Shown here piece after piece: positions 1 through 11,066 of a stretch of DNA of 64,000 bases (positions within the stretch are counted from its first letter, which is position 1; the number at the start of each line of letters is the position of its first letter). A program made the position numbers and the translations under genes. A model generated the notes under the pieces. The model did no database searches. It had not been told where the DNA came from and saw only the letters and a list, made by a program, of their open reading frames with translations. Source of the stretch: Thalassospiraceae bacterium LMO-JJ14 (lineage in GTDB: Bacteria; Pseudomonadota; Alphaproteobacteria; Rhodospirillales; Casp-alpha2); the NCBI GenBank assembly GCA_021555105.2, contig CP134604.1, forward strand, positions 620,001-684,000, read 5' to 3'.

Positions 1-18
1 GGCGGATTTATCATCCAT
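1..18 (-). CDS. Start of an unidentified gene downstream of kaiB (partial)
   Basis: On the minus strand an ATG at 16-18 opens a frame that leaves the window after six codons (M-D-D-K-S-A). An AGAGG sequence lies 6 bases upstream of it, 27 bases after the kaiB stop, so a second gene in the same transcript is likely. KaiC or a sensor kinase is the usual neighbour of KaiB, but nothing in six codons identifies it. Confidence 0.35.
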
Positions 19-45
19 AACGGGCCTCTGGGAATATCCGTGGAA

Positions 46-351
46 TCATGGGGTTATCAGACCCAATCCAATGATGGCTTCTTCGATGTCGTTCATGTCG
101 CCGGTTATCGACATAACGGGCTGGGGGGATCTGCGGACAATTGTCGGCGTTGCCATAATGTTATGCGCCTCTGCGGCTTTCGGGTTTTCATGAATATTTA
201 TGATTTTGATTTCATAAGCACCGACAACGCAGATCTCTTCACACATCTTGTGTATGTTGGCGATTGCCCGCTCACCTGCAGGTGTGTTCCCGGCGATGTA
301 AATCTCCAGTTGAAGATGGCCGCCGTTAAATCTTGGTGTATTGATTTGCAA
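46..351 (-). CDS. kaiB: KaiB-domain protein
   Basis: A 101-residue protein of the thioredoxin-like KaiB family. In cyanobacteria KaiB binds KaiC and resets its phosphorylation cycle; in proteobacteria KaiB/KaiC homologues act in less understood timing or stress signalling. Family marks are LEIYIAGNTP near residues 14-23, IINIHENP near 50-57, ATPT near 67-70, and the ITGDM...IGLGL C-terminus. Length is normal for the family. No ATG is available: the frame is closed by a TAG three codons upstream of CAA, so translation probably starts at TTG (349-351), with AAGG 11 bases upstream, or at the ATT before it. Another gene follows immediately downstream and leaves the window. The upstream 780 bases hold no recognisable gene. 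Confidence 0.85.
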   Translation of the reverse strand: MQINTPRFNGGHLQLEIYIAGNTPAGERAIANIHKMCEEICVVGAYEIKIINIHENPKAAEAHNIMATPTIVRRSPQPVMSITGDMNDIEEAIIGLGLITP

Positions 352-1129
352 AATCTATACAGCCTTAAAGCTTTACCGCTCTGGCGGCATATAAAAGTTG
401 CGAAAAATGTATCCGCATTCCAGTCCACGGCATCAGGAGATCGCGTAAGTTGCAAAGTACATCTATACGCGACCGTTCTTTTTTCATTGTACTGTACACA
501 TAGCGGTTTCTGAATTGCGTCATATACGTATGATCTGCAAAAGCAAAGGGAACCCATAAGCCCTTTGAAATGAAGGAATTAGAAGCACTTCCAGATGGTG
601 TTCGGTTGCCGTCCACGGTCTTTCGCGTTGTCTTGCATTCGTTATCGGTCGCCATGGCTGAGGTTCCAGTTTCAAGAGTCCGAGCCGGTCGTTGTCCGGA
701 CAGACCGCATCGGTCTGCCTTCGCTTCGCGAAACCTCGTCTTCCCTATTGAAACAACTGTCTGGGACCAGATAGCTGCAAGCGTGAGCACATTTATTCAC
801 GAAAGCTCATCGTCAGGCTGCCATTAATATCGTTTAGCTTGCAGGCTGATAAGAAGCCAATTGCGTGATATTATTTCGTAATTATAAATACACGAACAAA
901 ATAATGTCAATGCATGAGGTCTATTAGTTCAGTTAATATAAAAATATATTATAAAGAATTAGTATAATGATATTTTTTTATTGTAACGCAGTTTAGCCCT
1001 GCGCGTAAATTTCTTACTGTTGCATTCTTGAATAACAAGGCGGTTCCGATCAAGCGGCTTGTTGGTGTAATCGCTATTTTGTGAAGTGATGTTAGTCGTC
1101 ACAAGCAGGCATCCCGCCTAAGCTTCGCC
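352..1129. other. Gap of 778 bases without a recognisable gene
   Basis: Open frames exist here on both strands (365-790 minus, 570-827 plus), but their translations have no family signature, they overlap each other, and neither has a convincing ribosome binding site. A perfect 7-bp inverted repeat CAGACCG-CAT-CGGTCTG lies at 701-717. From about 830 to 1010 the sequence becomes strongly AT-rich, unlike the rest of the chromosome, with runs such as TATAAAAATATATTATAAAG. That is compatible with a promoter or protein-binding region for the divergent kaiB and receiver genes, or with an old insertion scar. Confidence 0.5.
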
Positions 1130-1510
1130 ATGTCTCATGATATGCCCCATGTTCTAATCATCGAAGACGATGAAGACCTGCGTCCTGTGCTGGCGGGTAT
1201 ATTGCGCGCGTCGGGTTTTAGCGTCACGGACGTCAACGAGGGTGTGGCGGGCCTGCAGGCGGCAGAGGCGCATCCCCCCGACATCGTCATCAGTGATATC
1301 GTCATGGAGGGGATGGAGGGTATCGCCGCCATCATGGCGTTGCGAAAGTTGATGAACGATGTGCCGATCATCGCCATTTCCGGGAGCCAGAGATATCTTG
1401 CCAGCAGCGAGAAGCTCGGTGCCGATGCGGTGCTCCTGAAACCCTTCACCCGCGAGACGATTCTGGATGCCGTGAACGGGTTGCTGGCACGAAGAACCCA
1501 GCCCGCTTGA
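1130..1510 (+). CDS. Single-domain response regulator (receiver only)
   Basis: A 126-residue CheY-like receiver with no output domain. The acidic pocket is E12-D13-D14, the phospho-acceptor is D56 (in SDIVM), the switch serine is S84 (AISGS) and the conserved lysine is K104 (LLKPF), so it should be phosphorylatable. Stand-alone receivers act by protein contact, for example on kinases, phosphatases or motors. It lies divergent from kaiB across an AT-rich gap. KaiBC systems often pair with kinases and receivers, but a link here is only inference. The ATG at 1130 has no strong Shine-Dalgarno. Confidence 0.85.
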   Translation: MSHDMPHVLIIEDDEDLRPVLAGILRASGFSVTDVNEGVAGLQAAEAHPPDIVISDIVMEGMEGIAAIMALRKLMNDVPIIAISGSQRYLASSEKLGADAVLLKPFTRETILDAVNGLLARRTQPA

Positions 1511-1561
1511 CGCATCCGTTAGCGTTCAGCACCCTTGTCAGGAGGCAGGGAGGAGATCGGG

Positions 1562-1852
1562 ATGGCCGACAAGTTGAGCGATGAAGGTCGGACCAAAGCA
1601 CTGCAAGAGTTGCAGGACTGGACCGAAGTTGAAGGCCGCGATGCGATTCAGCGGACATTTAAGTTCAAGAATTTCAATCAGGCTTTCGGTTTCATGAGCC
1701 GGGTTGCGATGCAGGCCGAGAAAATGGATCACCATCCGGAGTGGTTCAACGTCTATGCGACGGTCGAGGTGACCTTGTCGACGCACGATGCCGGCGGCTT
1801 GACGGAACTTGATGTGAAACTCGCCAAATTCATGGACCGGGCGGCCAGTTAG
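1562..1852 (+). CDS. phhB: Pterin-4a-carbinolamine dehydratase
   Basis: A 96-residue enzyme of the PCD/DCoH family that dehydrates 4a-hydroxytetrahydrobiopterin, recycling the cofactor of phenylalanine hydroxylase. The signature [11 protein letters not shown] carries the conserved histidine pair, and the family's [11 protein letters not shown] stretch follows. The ATG at 1562 is chosen because AGGAG lies 7 bases upstream; an upstream TTG at 1535 would add nine unlike residues. Its last 4 bases overlap the end of the convergent protease gene. No phenylalanine hydroxylase is visible nearby. Confidence 0.9.
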   Translation: MADKLSDEGRTKALQELQDWTEVEGRDAIQRTFKFKNFNQAFGFMSRVAMQAEKMDHHPEWFNVYATVEVTLSTHDAGGLTELDVKLAKFMDRAAS

Positions 1853-2667
1853 TTTACGCCGATTTTTTTGGACAGCTTTTCAAGCTCTTTCATGAATGCA
1901 GACGCTGGAACGGCAAAGCCCTTGCCGCCGATCCTGTTTTTTGTGTGTGCCGAATGGACGGCAGCTAGGCGGTATTCCTTGCCGTCGGAAAATATGATCG
2001 GCGAGCCGCTGTCGCCGGGGACGGCCTGGCAGCCGTGTTCGACGATTTGCCGCCCCTTGGTGAAGCCCCATAACTTGCAATCCGGATGTGCCGTCAGCAC
2101 CTGCCCCCGGTCGCCGGAATAACCGGCCTGGGTATAGATCGTCTTGGCCTTGCGCAGATCCCAAAATATCTTTTCGGTGAACATTGCCGGTTTGAGAATT
2201 CCGGTTGTTGGGCTCGGGTCCTCTTCAAGGACGATCAGTGCCCAGTCGTATGCAACGGCGGAGAGCGTTGCCGGGCGCAGCGGGTCGTGCCCGGGGGCAG
2301 GATGGATCTCCAGGGCGATGGAATGGAACAGATACTCTCCCCGATCCCAGCCGGCGACAAAATGTAGTTTGTCCGGTGCCATGTAGCCTTCTGTATAGCG
2401 GTCGATGACGCAATGTGCGGCGGTAACGATGATACGGGGGGCGACCACGGTTGCCGTGCAATGACCCCGGCCGGCCTTGTTGAAGCGGCCGACGGCTGTC
2501 CACGGATAGACACGGGAGTCCGCCTTGACGCGGATGTCACCGGCACCGAAGACGCTGTTGGGCTTGTATTTGTAATCGGCACTCTGCGCGCGCGACGGCA
2601 TGGCAAGCCCGATGCTGATTAAAAGGACGCTCAGCAGGGCCGTTAGCGTGCGCAACGCGAAGCTCAT
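1849..2667 (-). CDS. Secreted trypsin-like serine protease
   Basis: A 272-residue chymotrypsin-fold (S1/V8-like) protease. Residues 1-28 form a Sec signal peptide with an AxA-type end (SRAQSA), so the mature enzyme is periplasmic or secreted. The catalytic triad is H85 (VTAAHC), D141 (YDWAL) and S220 (PGDSGSP). Cysteines at 70 and 86 match the histidine-loop disulfide. The start codon overlaps the stop of the SDR gene by 4 bases (ATGA), so it is probably translated by coupling from that message. Substrate unknown. Confidence 0.88.
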   Translation of the reverse strand: MSFALRTLTALLSVLLISIGLAMPSRAQSADYKYKPNSVFGAGDIRVKADSRVYPWTAVGRFNKAGRGHCTATVVAPRIIVTAAHCVIDRYTEGYMAPDKLHFVAGWDRGEYLFHSIALEIHPAPGHDPLRPATLSAVAYDWALIVLEEDPSPTTGILKPAMFTEKIFWDLRKAKTIYTQAGYSGDRGQVLTAHPDCKLWGFTKGRQIVEHGCQAVPGDSGSPIIFSDGKEYRLAAVHSAHTKNRIGGKGFAVPASAFMKELEKLSKKIGVN

Positions 2668-3425
2668 TGCGCAGCCATGCGCAATGCCCCGTCAAGCCGC
2701 ACCACTTCGCCGTTCATCATCACGTTGTCGATCATGTGCAGGGCTAGCGATGCATATTCAGCCGGATCGCCAAGACGGGATGGAAACGGCACGCTTTCGC
2801 CCAGGGTTTTCTGTACGTCTTCGGGCAGGCCGAAGAGCATCGGTGTGCCGAAAATCCCAGGGGCGATGGCGAGGACACGAACGCCGCTTTTCGCCAGTTC
2901 GCGCGCCGCCGGCAGAGTCATTGAAGCAACTCCGCCTTTCGAAGCGGCATAGGCGGATTGACCGATCTGCCCGTCATAGGCGGCGACCGAGGCGGTATTG
3001 ATGATGACACCGCGCTCACCGGTTTCGAGTGCGTCCTGAGACAGCATGTCGGCGGCAGCAAGGCGCATCAGGTTAAAGGTGCCGATCAGGTTGACCTTGA
3101 TCACGCTGGCGAATGCGTCGAGCGGTTGCGGGCCATCGCGGCCGACTATGCGTTTCGGCGGCGCAATGCCGGCGCAACTGACGAGGATGCGTACCGGACC
3201 GTGTGCGGCGCGCGCCGCCGCAACGGCTTGTTCCGCGCTTTCGGCACTGCTGACGTCACAGCCGATGGCGAGACCGCCGATCCCGCTGGCGATCTTTTCC
3301 GCTTCCGCGGCATTCAGATCGAGAAGTGAGACCTTGGCGCCTTTTTCGGCAAGGGCTTTCGCCGTTGCCGCACCGAGGCCGGACGCCGCACCCGTAACGA
3401 TCGCCGCGTGACCTTTAACGTCCAT
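2664..3425 (-). CDS. SDR-family 3-hydroxyacyl-CoA dehydrogenase-like oxidoreductase
   Basis: A 253-residue short-chain dehydrogenase. The NAD-binding loop TGAASGLG is at 11-18, and the catalytic residues S146, Y159 and K163 (YAASK) are present; the structural NNAG motif reads SCAG at 83-86. Overall pattern, including the AIAPGIFGTPM stretch and the DGALRM end, matches the HSD17B10-like group that oxidises 3-hydroxy-2-methylacyl-CoA. Context supports acyl-CoA/ketone-body metabolism because an acetoacetyl-CoA synthetase lies 450 bases away on the other strand. A GGAGGATACGG sequence precedes the ATG. Confidence 0.85.
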   Translation of the reverse strand: MDVKGHAAIVTGAASGLGAATAKALAEKGAKVSLLDLNAAEAEKIASGIGGLAIGCDVSSAESAEQAVAAARAAHGPVRILVSCAGIAPPKRIVGRDGPQPLDAFASVIKVNLIGTFNLMRLAAADMLSQDALETGERGVIINTASVAAYDGQIGQSAYAASKGGVASMTLPAARELAKSGVRVLAIAPGIFGTPMLFGLPEDVQKTLGESVPFPSRLGDPAEYASLALHMIDNVMMNGEVVRLDGALRMAAQ

Positions 3426-3487
3426 AACCGTATCCTCCTGTTGGCCGAACCGTTATCTGTTTATCAAGAGAATGGGTAGGGGACAAC

Positions 3488-3847
3488 GTGAGCCGGACCC
3501 CGGAAGAAAACGAAAAAATCGTCGCCGAAGGTTTTGCCGACAAGGCACGCCGGACGCTGGGGCGCATCCCCTTCTCTCACGAAGCGGCTGCTGCCTATTA
3601 TTGTGCCATAGATCCAGCGACACCGACCCGGGTACGTATTACCCTGATGGCGGCGCTTGCCTATTTCGTCGTGCCTGTGGATATGGTACCGGATTTCATC
3701 GCACTGCTCGGTTTTACCGATGACGCTGCGGTTTTTTGGGCAGCGTGGCGATCGGTTTCGGGGCACGTGAGTGACAAGCACCGTGAACGTGCCCGGTCAT
3801 TTCTGGGCCAGACGGGCAAAAAGACAGACGACAATACGCCGGCCTGA
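3488..3847 (+). CDS. DUF1232 (YkvA-like) membrane protein
   Basis: A 119-residue protein with the DUF1232 core LMAALAYFVVPVDMVPDFI, a hydrophobic hairpin with the conserved P-x-D-x-x-P-D. The family is widespread and of unknown function. The GTG at 3488 is taken as the start; it lies close behind a GGGGACAAC sequence. It precedes the acetoacetyl-CoA synthetase by 26 bases in the same direction and may share its transcript. Confidence 0.8.
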   Translation: MSRTPEENEKIVAEGFADKARRTLGRIPFSHEAAAAYYCAIDPATPTRVRITLMAALAYFVVPVDMVPDFIALLGFTDDAAVFWAAWRSVSGHVSDKHRERARSFLGQTGKKTDDNTPA

Positions 3848-3873
3848 ACAAAGGCGTAAAATGGGAGGTTACA

Positions 3874-5822
<1,949 letters not shown>

Positions 5823-5826
<4 letters not shown>

Positions 5827-6014
5827 ATCTCGACGTTGGCGAGGGCGCGGTAAAGCGCCTGCAAGGCGCCGGGCGCGGCGCCATCGCCGGCTTTGGCGCG
5901 TTTTTCGAGCTGTGCGACGCAGGCTTCCGTAATGGCCTTCAACTCGCTGGTTTCAAGCTCGCCGAGAAACTGGTCCGGGCTGTTGCGGATGGCCATGATG
6001 AACGGGTTGCTCAT
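5823..6014 (-). CDS. Small hypothetical protein
   Basis: A 63-residue, mostly helical protein with no family I recognise. Its start overlaps the stop of the LysR gene by 4 bases (ATGA), and its end overlaps the aacS stop by 4 bases. The tight coupling and typical GC-rich codons make it likely to be translated. Confidence 0.6.
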
Positions 6015-6943
6015 GTCGTCTTCTCCTCGATGCGCTGCTTTTTGGACAGTTTGGATGCGGTTTCCTTGGCTTCGCGCATCAACCAGTCTCTGAAAACCCT
6101 GACTTTCGGCCGGTCGTAGTTGGTTTCGGTGCTGGCGACGTAATACCGGTACTCGGCCGTCAGCGCCAGATCAAATGGCGCAATCAGTTTGCCGGCATCG
6201 ATCGGATCGGCGACCAGCAGGCCGCGGCCCAGCGCCACACCTTCGCCGTTGATTGCCGCCTGGATGACCAGGTTGGAATGCGTGTACCCGGTGCCGCGGG
6301 TTGGATCGATATCGCGCAGTCCGGCAGCGTTCAGCCACATGTTCCAGTCTTCGGTCATATCGTCATGGATCAATGGATAATGCCTGAGATCGGCAAGGCT
6401 GTTGAGGCCGGGGCCGCGCTGCATCAATTCCGGCGCGCAGACAGGAAAGATATCTTCGTGCATCAGTTCTTCAGCGATCAGGCCGGGCCAGGTCCCGCGG
6501 CCATAACGGATGCCGATGTCTATGCCGTCCCGCTCGTAATCGGCGGCAACGTCGGAGGTTGCCAGGCGAATGTCGATCTCCGGGTTTTCGTCGCGAAACC
6601 GGCCAAGGCGGGGCATCAACCAGGCCGCCGCCAGACTGTCCATGGTGGCAACGGTCAGAATGCCTGCCTGATCGCGCCGTTTGACCCGGGCCAGAGCGGT
6701 GTCCATGGCGTCGAACGCTTCAATCAGATCGGGCAAAAGGGTCTGTCCTGCATCGGTCAGGATCAACTGCCGGTTACGGCGCAGGAAGAGCTGTATGCCG
6801 ATCTGGTCTTCCAGCGCCTTGACCTGATGTGAGATCGCCGCCTGTGTGACGTTGAGTTCGTCGGCGGCTTTGGTAAAGCTCAGATGGCGGGCCGCCGCTT
6901 CGAAAGCCCGCAATGCGTTCAAGGATGGCAGGCGACGTTGCAT
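6011..6943 (-). CDS. LysR-family regulator, GcvA type
   Basis: About 310 residues. The amino end RRLPSLNALRAFEAAARH and winged helix (NVTQAAISHQVKALEDQ) are those of GcvA-like LysR proteins, followed by a substrate-binding domain. The start at 6943 is chosen from the conserved family amino end; an ATG 42 bases upstream is possible and neither has a strong ribosome site. The gene is divergent from the DUF1127 gene across an AT-rich stretch (6990-7080), the natural place for its operator. Target genes cannot be read from sequence. Confidence 0.88.
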   Translation of the reverse strand: MQRRLPSLNALRAFEAAARHLSFTKAADELNVTQAAISHQVKALEDQIGIQLFLRRNRQLILTDAGQTLLPDLIEAFDAMDTALARVKRRDQAGILTVATMDSLAAAWLMPRLGRFRDENPEIDIRLATSDVAADYERDGIDIGIRYGRGTWPGLIAEELMHEDIFPVCAPELMQRGPGLNSLADLRHYPLIHDDMTEDWNMWLNAAGLRDIDPTRGTGYTHSNLVIQAAINGEGVALGRGLLVADPIDAGKLIAPFDLALTAEYRYYVASTETNYDRPKVRVFRDWLMREAKETASKLSKKQRIEEKTT

Positions 6944-7189
6944 GAGCGTGATATTTCCATGATTAAATTTTAGAATACTAGGCATGCGTTAAACGCGCGC
7001 CATATCTTAACTATATGATAATTATGAATTATATAATTGTTATCATAACATTCAAATAAGAAAACCTAATCCGAAAATAAGATAATGTCGTTTGTTCGCA
7101 GTGCCGAATGCGGGTATCAATCCGGACATCGACGGGCGCACGGAATAGGCCGTAGCCCCCGAAACCAAGGTAAGTATCGGAGAAGTACC

Positions 7190-7429
7190 ATGAACAGCAT
7201 CCTGAAATCGTTTCCCTTCGCTATGGGGTATGGCCGTGCCCTGATCAAATCGCTGGCAATTGCTGTATTTGTCATGCCTGAACGCGGGATGGATCTGCTT
7301 CTGGTATGGGAAACCCGTTTGCACCAACGGCAGCACTTGGCCCGCCTGAATTACAGTCAGTTGGAAGACATGGGCATGTCCCCTGAAGACGCGGCCCGCG
7401 AGAGCGCAAAACCGTTCTGGTTCGCCTGA
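7190..7429 (+). CDS. DUF1127 small protein
   Basis: A 79-residue protein ending in the DUF1127 motif: W-E-x-R-x-x-x-R-Q-x-L-A-R-L, then LEDMGMSPEDAARESAKPFW. Arginine-rich DUF1127 proteins in alphaproteobacteria are tied to RNA turnover and phosphate or stress responses. The ATG at 7190 follows GGAGAAGTACC. An intrinsic terminator lies 26 bases downstream, so it is probably a single-gene transcript. Confidence 0.85.
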   Translation: MNSILKSFPFAMGYGRALIKSLAIAVFVMPERGMDLLLVWETRLHQRQHLARLNYSQLEDMGMSPEDAARESAKPFWFA

Positions 7430-7454
7430 GCCCTTATTCCAGCTGTTTTGAAAT

Positions 7455-7500
7455 GGGCGGTCCCGGCTGTACATGGTCAGGGCCGCCCTTTTCATTTTCC
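7455..7500 (+). terminator. Rho-independent terminator after the DUF1127 gene
   Basis: GGGCGGTCC (7455-7463) pairs with GGGCCGCCC (7480-7488), nine pairs including one G-T, followed by TTTTCATTTT. Position directly after the DUF1127 stop supports the call. Confidence 0.75.
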
Positions 7501-7550
7501 AATCGTCGGCGCAGCATGGCGGATATGACAACGGAGTTGCAGAGGTCGCG

Positions 7551-8054
7551 ATGCTTGAGCATTTAAAATTGATGGCGCGCTATAACAAGTGGGCAAACGA
7601 CCGCATCAGTTCGGCCATCGCCGAAATCAGCGAAGCCGACTACATGGCGCCCCGTGAGGCGTTCTTCGGGTCGATCCACGGTGCCGCCAATCATCTTCTA
7701 TTGGTCGATCGATTGTGGCGCGGGCGGATGGAAGGCAAGCCGTATCCCGCGGAAAGCCTGGATCAGATCGTTTGTCAGGACCGTGAAGCCTTTATCCGCG
7801 AGCGTGCCCGCGAAGACGATAAACTGATTGATTTTGTCGACGGATTTGATGCCGTCGCTCTTGAAGAAGACTTCAGCTACAAGACGATGAACGGCATCGG
7901 CAGCACCGACAAGCGGCGCGCCGTGCTGGCGCATATATTTAACCATGCGACCCATCACAGAGGGCAGATGCACGCGCTGCTGTCGCAGGTGCCGAGCGAC
8001 CCCCCGCCACTTGATTTGATCCCTTATCTGCGTGAACGAAACGCAGAACCCTGA
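7551..8054 (+). CDS. DinB-family protein
   Basis: A 167-residue four-helix-bundle DinB/DUF664-type protein. The amino end YNKWANDRI and the metal-ligand histidines (HGAANHLLLVD near the middle; FNHATHHRGQ near the end) fit the family, whose members are metal-dependent thiol S-transferases or damage-related proteins. The ATG at 7551 is preferred because AGAGG lies 5 bases upstream; an upstream frame extension lies inside the preceding terminator. Confidence 0.85.
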   Translation: MLEHLKLMARYNKWANDRISSAIAEISEADYMAPREAFFGSIHGAANHLLLVDRLWRGRMEGKPYPAESLDQIVCQDREAFIRERAREDDKLIDFVDGFDAVALEEDFSYKTMNGIGSTDKRRAVLAHIFNHATHHRGQMHALLSQVPSDPPPLDLIPYLRERNAEP

Positions 8055-8060
8055 GAAGTC

Positions 8061-8240
8061 TTAAAGTACGCAGTGCTTGGCGAAATCAGCCGCCTCGTTG
8101 GCGCTCCAGTCGCCCTTCGGCTTTTCTTTCAGATCTTCGCACCATTCCTTGGAGCCGACTTCGGGAGAGCAGGCACTGAGCCCGCCGATGGCGATGATCG
8201 CGAACGCAAGGAATCCGAAACGGCGGGTTAATTTTAGCAT
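8061..8240 (-). CDS. DUF3012 lipoprotein
   Basis: A 59-residue protein with a lipoprotein signal: positive start (LKLTRRF), hydrophobic core and lipobox LSAC. The mature part EVGSKEWCEDLKEKPKGDW...AADFAKHC is the DUF3012 family, small membrane-anchored proteins of unknown function. The ATG at 8240 is supported by GGAGG 7 bases upstream. It converges on the DinB gene. Confidence 0.85.
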   Translation of the reverse strand: MLKLTRRFGFLAFAIIAIGGLSACSPEVGSKEWCEDLKEKPKGDWSANEAADFAKHCVL

Positions 8241-8398
8241 GTCTATACCTCCAAAAAACGCAGACATTGGTGATAGCTCAGAAGCGCACGAATGGGAAGT
8301 TTATAGCCAAGCACGTTGATTGCCCATGCCTGAGGTGCCTAGAGTTGAAAGTTCCGTCATGGTCTGGCGGAAAAGCCGAATAATGTTCGGAGGCATGA

Positions 8399-8896
8399 AT
8401 GTTCGGGCACAGCCCCGATATCTTTGACAGGATTGTGGAAAGCAATGAAATCGATTTGGATGACATTGCCGGTCTGCCGATCATGGCGGCATACGAATAT
8501 TGGGATGATCTTCGTGACGGCGCCATCGGGCCTTCGAGAAAGGCCTTCAGACTCGAAGAATTGCCGCCGAAACTTATCCCCTGCATGGCTATGGTCGACT
8601 TTATCGGGCCGCCTCTCGATTATTATTACCGATTTTTCGGGACGGCCATGGTCGAGGCGTCCGGGCGGGAACTGACCGGCAGATGCTATTATGCCGATAA
8701 CATCGAAGGGTATGGGTTCGTCAATGCGCGATTGTTCCCGATTCTGATCGAACGCAAGAAACCGATGGTGCACCGGACCATCTGGGAATCGGTGAAGCGG
8801 TTACAATTGCAAACAACATCCTTGAGACTGCCTTTGTCCGAGGACGGAGAGACCGTCAACGGCGCGGTCACCGCGAACGATTACCAGTATGCCTGA
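8399..8896 (+). CDS. PAS_5-family protein
   Basis: A 165-residue protein with the alphaproteobacterial PAS_5 pattern: LPxxxxFRLEELPPKLIPCMAM, then DYYYRFFGTAMVEASGRELTGR, and a paired C-terminal strand region. There is no output domain. These proteins are thought to sense small ligands, but no function is established. A second family member is at 24096-24620. Confidence 0.75.
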   Translation: MFGHSPDIFDRIVESNEIDLDDIAGLPIMAAYEYWDDLRDGAIGPSRKAFRLEELPPKLIPCMAMVDFIGPPLDYYYRFFGTAMVEASGRELTGRCYYADNIEGYGFVNARLFPILIERKKPMVHRTIWESVKRLQLQTTSLRLPLSEDGETVNGAVTANDYQYA

Positions 8897-8927
8897 AAAA
8901 GGATTCGTTAAGGCGCCAGAGTGTTGA

Positions 8928-11006
8928 TCACACGGCCTGCGTGAGCGGCTTGATGACAAGCACGGACACGTCATCGTGGGCTTCGGTGTTGCCGCGATAT
9001 GCCGCAAGGTCGCTGAGGATTGCATCAAGTATCGCAGCGCTACCGCGTGCATGGGATTTGCGGATAGCGCTTTTCAATCGGTCCAGGCCGAACTGCATGC
9101 CCTGTTCGTTCAGCGCCTCACGGAGGCCGTCTGTGTATGCGACAAGAAGCCCGCCATCGGGCAGCGCTGCGGTTTGTCCGCTGAAAGTCCACTCGGCGTC
9201 GACGCCGAGGGGGATGTCTTCGCCGTCAAGAAGCGAGAAAGTGTCCGCTTCTGGTTCATAAATCAACACCGGCTCATGGCCTGCGGAGATCCAGCTGAAA
9301 TCCCGTTTGCCGGCTTCGAGCTGCATATAAAAAAGTGTCAGCGATCTCCCGCCAGGGCTGTCTGCGCTCAGTTGACGATTGACGGCTGCAAGGACATCGG
9401 CGGCAGTCTTTTCGTGTGGGGCATTGGCGCGGAGTACTGCGCGTGCAGACGCCATCAGTAAGGCCGCACCGACTCCGTGGCCGGTGACGTCGCCAATGAC
9501 TATGGCATATCGATGATCGTCGAGGGGGACATAATCCTGATAATCGCCCCCGGTTTCATCACAATAAATCGTCTTGCCGGCAAGATCGAAGCCGTCGATG
9601 GCGGGTGCGGTTGCCGGAATCAGGTGTTGCTGGATTTCCTGCGCGGCATGCAGATCGCGTTTGACGCGGATCTGTTCTTCGAGCGCCGGAACCATCCGGT
9701 TGAAATCTCGGCCAAGGTCCCCTAGCTCATCGCCGCCGGGTTTCTGAATGCGCACCGAAAAATCACCGCGCGCCAGCCTTGCTGCCGCTTCATGCAGACG
9801 CCGCACGGGGCTTGTCAGGGTCTTGGCACCGAACACCGCCAGTGCAGCAGCTATCAGGCCGGCAATCAGGGCAAACACGATCGCTGTGCGTAACTGATCG
9901 CGGTATGATTGTTGAACGACGGCTTCAACTTTTTCGCTGGCCGCGTTGATGATTCCCGCCGGGAAGGAAACGGCAATATGGTAAACCGCGCCGTTGGTTG
10001 CCCCGACAGGCCCGAATGCCCAAACTTCGCGTCTACCGTCGAGTTCGACTTCTTCAAGGCCGGGCACACCGGAGCGGATATCGCTGACGACCTTGATCCA
10101 GAGATCATTACCGTTCAGAGAAATCGGCTGACGCTCTTTTAAAACCTCCCAGTGGCCGTTTTCGGGCGAGAAAACGGCGATTTTGTGGGGCATTAGTTCA
10201 GGGTCGTTATTGGGGACGGCAAACAGATGAGCACTGGCATCGGGCGGCAGGCGCGTCGCATCCAGTGATTGGGTCAGCAGAACATCCAGGCGGACCGAGA
10301 CGCGAACCGCCCCCGCTAGCTGCCCATCGTCAAGCTGAATAGGTGCTGTGGCAAACATCCGTCCTGTTATGCCGTCCGTACTGTCGAACCAGTCGGCTTG
10401 CGATGTTTCGAGGGTCCGGAGATACCAGTCCTGTTCGCGTGGGTCTTTGTCGAGGCGTGCCGCCATGCCCGGATATGAAATCGTCAGTCCGCTCTCGAAG
10501 GTAATGGTCAAAGTATCGATTGCGCCTCTGTTTCTGAGGTAAACCAAGCGCGCGACTTCATTGAAACCGGCAAGACGATTAAGTGAACTGGCAATCTGAT
10601 CGCGGCTGGCGTCAGGCGCTATGTGTACGCTCATGTGCTGCAGGTCGATGTGTTGCGCGACGCTCGGATCTGTCGGCATGGTTTGATCGGGCGCGAGGAG
10701 AAAACCGTTCACGCCATCCGCTAATTCGGCCACCGGACCTGGTGCCTCAAGCCGTGATGCGATATCGCCGGCAAGGAAGCGAACTTCACGAGCCACCTCG
10801 GTGCGGGTTTGTTCAATGCTAACGGCACCGGTTTCGGTGGCGCGCCTGATATCAAGGTGGACCCGTTCGGCCAGCAGGTTCTTGCCGCGCTCCGCCATAT
10901 CGGCGCCGAATTTCGAAGTCGCCCGCAAATAAACTACGGACGCCGCACCCAGTGGCAGGACGGCGAGGGCGATAAAGCAAATCGCAAGCTTGGTTCCAAT
11001 TTTCAT
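8928..11006 (-). CDS. Membrane-bound PP2C/SpoIIE-type phosphatase with dCache and HAMP domains
   Basis: A 692-residue RsbU-like sensor phosphatase. Membrane helix 1 is about residues 7-27, an extracytoplasmic dCache-like sensor spans 28-373, helix 2 is about 374-395, a HAMP linker is about 395-447, and the SpoIIE/PP2C phosphatase occupies about 455-690. Metal-binding aspartates lie in GGDYQDY (487-492) and IGDVTGHG (504-511). Such proteins dephosphorylate anti-sigma-antagonist (STAS) proteins in partner-switching control of stress responses. No STAS or anti-sigma gene is adjacent, so its target is unknown. Confidence 0.9.
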   Translation of the reverse strand: MKIGTKLAICFIALAVLPLGAASVVYLRATSKFGADMAERGKNLLAERVHLDIRRATETGAVSIEQTRTEVAREVRFLAGDIASRLEAPGPVAELADGVNGFLLAPDQTMPTDPSVAQHIDLQHMSVHIAPDASRDQIASSLNRLAGFNEVARLVYLRNRGAIDTLTITFESGLTISYPGMAARLDKDPREQDWYLRTLETSQADWFDSTDGITGRMFATAPIQLDDGQLAGAVRVSVRLDVLLTQSLDATRLPPDASAHLFAVPNNDPELMPHKIAVFSPENGHWEVLKERQPISLNGNDLWIKVVSDIRSGVPGLEEVELDGRREVWAFGPVGATNGAVYHIAVSFPAGIINAASEKVEAVVQQSYRDQLRTAIVFALIAGLIAAALAVFGAKTLTSPVRRLHEAAARLARGDFSVRIQKPGGDELGDLGRDFNRMVPALEEQIRVKRDLHAAQEIQQHLIPATAPAIDGFDLAGKTIYCDETGGDYQDYVPLDDHRYAIVIGDVTGHGVGAALLMASARAVLRANAPHEKTAADVLAAVNRQLSADSPGGRSLTLFYMQLEAGKRDFSWISAGHEPVLIYEPEADTFSLLDGEDIPLGVDAEWTFSGQTAALPDGGLLVAYTDGLREALNEQGMQFGLDRLKSAIRKSHARGSAAILDAILSDLAAYRGNTEAHDDVSVLVIKPLTQAV

Positions 11007-11066
11007 GACGTTATCTGCCCACGTGCAATCCCGCCTGTCATCCCGCCTGTTGCCCCCAGCGGTGAA

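Noticed and set aside
365-827. Two overlapping open frames on opposite strands before the receiver gene
   Set aside because: No family resemblance, no ribosome site, mutual overlap. Left as a gap.
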